Source: an uncultured Flavobacteriaceae bacterium
Lineage (GTDB): Bacteria > Bacteroidota > Bacteroidia > Flavobacteriales > Flavobacteriaceae
Direction of reading: 5' to 3'
Length of the DNA: 64,000 bases
Assembly: GCA_938029725.1 (NCBI GenBank)
Contig: CALHGE010000013.1
Location: forward strand, 62,001 to 126,000
Shown here: piece after piece, positions 61,799 to 64,000 of the stretch
Numbering within the stretch: the stretch's first letter is position 1
Layout: each line of letters starts with the position of its first letter
Position numbers and translations under genes: made by a program
Notes under the pieces: model-generated
Database searches by the model: none
What the model was told of the DNA's origin: nothing
The model's input: the letters and a program-made list of their open reading frames with translations, nothing else

Positions 61799-62572
61799 AG
61801 CTTAGCTATAGTGCTGCAAAATAGTAGCCTTAAAGGAGTCGGTTGTATTTACTTACAGATTTTAGATTTAACTTTATCAGGTGATTTGAGTACAACAATT
61901 GAAGAAGGTTAGAAAGGAAAAGTTTAAACTGATATCATCAGCTCTGATTATGTCTGGAATTCGGGTGACTACACCCAAGCACTAAGTGCAGATACAACTG
62001 GAGTTTACCCTGTTGATCGTATAGGAGTAGAGAAGATTGTACCCTTTACTTCAAAATTACTACTTTAACAAGTATCGGAATACCGATTATTAATAGTGTA
62101 CAGTAAAACGAAAATGAAATACGTGTTTCACCAAAAATTCAAGTAGTTTCTTATATTCTTTAAATGTTCTAAATTTTTAATCACGTAAGGTATTCTATAC
62201 CATAGAAATTGGATGATATACAATTTATGCGAAAGAAAAAAATGATAAAAGCATGGTTAGGCCAGCTCATTTTTATTTTGATATTCCTAAATTTTTTAGA
62301 GCAAATAATACTGATGTAAATAATGCTTTTACTTTATTAAAAATTACAGTTCATCTCAGCATGCCATTTTTGATCGCTATGCCAAGCTATTGGCATTTTT
62401 AACCGCTAGCCTATTTAAATGGGGTGAGAGAATACCAAGTAAAAATCCACTTCCGAAGCGTGTTGGTGTTTTTGAGTATTGGAGGTCAAAAAATCATAGG
62501 CCATCTCAGCTTAAAATGCGAATTCATGTTTACAAAAAAAGTGATTTGCGTTTACAAATCACTTTTTTTTAG
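61799..62572 (+). pseudogene. Decayed gene for a T9SS type B-sorted protein
   Basis: Scattered plus-strand frames read as parts of a C-terminal sorting domain. From 61799 the frame runs over 40 codons, has stops at about 61916 and 61937, then continues to 62066 (pieces such as T-D-I-I-S-S-D-Y-V-W-N-S-G-D-Y). From 62196 the text Y-T-I-Y-A-K-E-K-N-D-K-S and F-D-I-P-K-F-F-R-A-N-N-T-D-V-N-N-A-F-T matches the Y-T-I-Y-A-x-D-K-N-G and D-I-P-K-F-F-T-P-N-x-D-G-x-N-D core of type B domains, with one stop (62214-62216). After a shift, I-F-D-R-Y-A-K-L-L and a later N-P-L-P and Y-W follow the domain's usual order. Start and end are approximate. Confidence 0.65.
62534..62569. terminator. Bidirectional intrinsic terminator
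   Basis: A 15-bp stem (62534-62548 with 62555-62569) closes a 6-base loop, with a run of T on both strands' 3' sides. It is 26 bp after the stop of the minus-strand adhesin gene and overlaps the end of the fossil. Confidence 0.85.
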
Positions 62573-62594
62573 GGCTATTCGTTAGACTTCCGTG

Positions 62595-64000
62595 TTAGCG
62601 ATACAAGGTAAAGTGTCCGACAAACTCTCGTTCGTCATTTTCACCGTTAAGTTTTAATACATACCAGTAATCACCAGTAGGCAATGGATTTTTGTTATAG
62701 AGGCCATCCCATCCGTTTCGGTTGACCACATCATCTCCAACTACCCTACCGTAACGATCGTAAATTTTAATTACAATTTCGGGCCAACCTTCAATATTTC
62801 TAGGCAACCAGCGATCATTTTGTCCATCTCCGTCTGGGGTAAAGAAATTGGGTATTTCAATATCTACAAACTCCATTTCTATTGTTGCAATTGCCTCACA
62901 GCCGTTTTGATCCATAACCCGAACTACATAAGTACCACTTCTATTGATTCGGTAAGTATTGTCAGTACCATTATTGATATCGTTAAAATAAAAGGTATAA
63001 CTGGGTACCCCTCCCGCTGCAATGGCTGTAATCTCATTGAGATTGTTTTGCTCTAAGAGTAGCGTAAGCGGTTCAAAAGCTTGAATTTCAAATTGAATAT
63101 CACGAGGACAACCACCAGAATGCTCTATTCTTAGATAATGTGAACCCGGAGCAATATTTCTGAAATCTGGAGTTAATTGCAAATCACTCGGGTCTGTTGA
63201 ATCCAAAGCATAGAGAACATCTCCGATAACACTTGGGTCTTCAAACGTAATATTTATATAATTTTCAGGTGTATCTTCTGTACATTCATAGATTGGAACC
63301 ACGGTGGCGTTCAAGTTAACGCCAGGTTCAATAGTGACCGCCAAATCAAGCTGGCATCCATTTGCATCTTCAACGAAGATAATATACCCTCCTGCAGCCA
63401 TTTCGGTAAAGGAAAGCCTATCTTCTACAAAACTAGATTCACTACTTAGACGCGTACTATATGGCGCTGTACCACCTGTGACATCAAGCGTAATAGCACC
63501 ATTCATATCACCTTCGCAAGTCTCTGAAATAGTCGTTATTGCAATCACCATTTCAGTAGCAGGTTCAATAGTAAATTCTTCAATAAAAAAGCAACCATTA
63601 CTGTCTTGCGCTATTACAGTGTAGGTACCTGGTACCAGGTCTTCAAAACGATAATAACCTAGAGGAAGCCCTTGTTCAGGATCTTCATCAAAAAACTGGT
63701 CAAGGTTAGGAGATATGGCAAATTGATAGCCACCACCGCCGCCTGACAACATTAGCGTAATAGAACCATCTAAGGCATCAACACAAGTTTCTGGTGTAAA
63801 CTCACTATTAAATATTAAGGGTTCTGGATTTGCAATAGAAACAAGTTCTTCGTCAGGGTCACATCCTCCCTCGCTAGTTACTCTTACTGTATAGTCTCCT
63901 GGAGCTAGATCTTCAAAAACCGCTTTACGAATATCTGTTTGCGTGTATACAACAGCCCCTGCTAAAATCAAATCAAAAGTATATACCCCAATACCGCCAA
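62595..64000 (-). CDS. T9SS type B-sorted, SprB-repeat adhesin, C-terminal part (5' end outside window)
   Basis: The frame is open to the right edge, so the true start is beyond 64000; the last ~468 residues are shown. Repeats of about 75-85 residues contain E-T-C-V-D/E-G-D-x-x-G-x-I-T-L and P-G-x-Y-T/x-V, as in SprB repeats. The C-terminus carries the gliding-motility/type B sorting domain: I-P-N-F-F-T-P-D-G-D-G-Q-N-D-R-W, then I-Y-D-R-Y-G-R, N-G-W-D-G and L-P-T-G-D-Y-W-Y-V-L, ending G-H-F-T-L-Y-R. It should be exported by the type IX system and held at the surface, likely in adhesion or gliding. Confidence 0.88.
   Translation of the reverse strand, partial: GGIGVYTFDLILAGAVVYTQTDIRKAVFEDLAPGDYTVRVTSEGGCDPDEELVSIANPEPLIFNSEFTPETCVDALDGSITLMLSGGGGGYQFAISPNLDQFFDEDPEQGLPLGYYRFEDLVPGTYTVIAQDSNGCFFIEEFTIEPATEMVIAITTISETCEGDMNGAITLDVTGGTAPYSTRLSSESSFVEDRLSFTEMAAGGYIIFVEDANGCQLDLAVTIEPGVNLNATVVPIYECTEDTPENYINITFEDPSVIGDVLYALDSTDPSDLQLTPDFRNIAPGSHYLRIEHSGGCPRDIQFEIQAFEPLTLLLEQNNLNEITAIAAGGVPSYTFYFNDINNGTDNTYRINRSGTYVVRVMDQNGCEAIATIEMEFVDIEIPNFFTPDGDGQNDRWLPRNIEGWPEIVIKIYDRYGRVVGDDVVNRNGWDGLYNKNPLPTGDYWYVLKLNGENDEREFVGHFTLYR

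Noticed and set aside
62390..62572. Plus-strand frame of 60 codons as a real small gene
   Set aside because: Its text continues a decayed type B sorting domain whose other parts lie upstream in other frames, and it runs through a terminator hairpin.

Overview
The window comes from an AT-rich marine Flavobacteriaceae (Bacteroidota) genome. The evidence is a type IX secretion sorting domain with SprB-like repeats at the right end, Bacteroidota-type -7 promoter boxes (TAnnTTTG), a clade II (Sec/lipoprotein-type) N2O reductase cluster, many SPII lipoproteins, a periplasmic-propeller/LuxR regulator and a complete laminarin-degradation locus. The genus cannot be fixed from sequence alone.

Layout. 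(1) 1-2.3 kb, plus strand: end of a cbb3 cytochrome oxidase assembly cluster (ccoG tail, fixH/ccoH, TauE/SafE-like protein, small membrane protein). (2) 2.3-10.1 kb, minus strand: a nos operon reading cytochrome c - fasciclin - nosZ - membrane protein - nosL - PPOX - cupin - nosD - nosF - nosY. It carries two apparent lesions: an in-frame amber codon in nosZ and a one-base frameshift between the signal peptide and body of nosD. A divergent Rrf2-type Fe-S regulator (10.3 kb) and a universal stress protein (11 kb) follow. The nos and usp promoters share the same CRP/FNR-type palindrome at the same distance from the -7 box. (3) 12.3-37.2 kb, minus strand: a surface polysaccharide cluster. It begins with a WecA-like initiating transferase, then a nonulosonic-acid (pseudaminic-like) pathway with unusual extra enzymes, flippase, glycosyltransferases, polymerase, a phosphatase-fold enzyme, a UDP-glucuronate epimerase-type protein, a Wzc kinase, a PhyH-type dioxygenase and a secreted beta-helix protein. 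(4) 38.0-59.1 kb, minus strand: a laminarin (beta-1,3/1,6-glucan) locus with secreted GH16, GH30 and GH17, two surface glycan-binding lipoproteins, a glycosidase fused to a predicted outer-membrane beta-barrel, an MFS sugar transporter fused to a cytosolic GH17, a second cytosolic GH17, a GH149-like beta-1,3-glucan phosphorylase and a membrane-spanning LuxR-type sensor/regulator. No SusC/SusD pair lies in it. (5) 59.6-64 kb: an LRR lipoprotein, a WbqC-family protein, a decayed T9SS type B protein (fossil) and the 3' end of an intact T9SS type B adhesin.

How it fits together: regions 1 and 2 are low-oxygen respiration (cbb3 oxidase assembly, N2O reduction), although the N2O reductase may be inactive. 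Region 4 reads as a path from outside to inside: surface capture and endo-cleavage, passage of both membranes through hydrolase-linked proteins, then cytosolic hydrolysis and phosphorolysis. The most unusual items are the two membrane-protein/glycosidase fusions in a locus without SusCD, the doubly damaged nos operon with its shared promoter architecture, and the non-canonical nonulosonate gene set.
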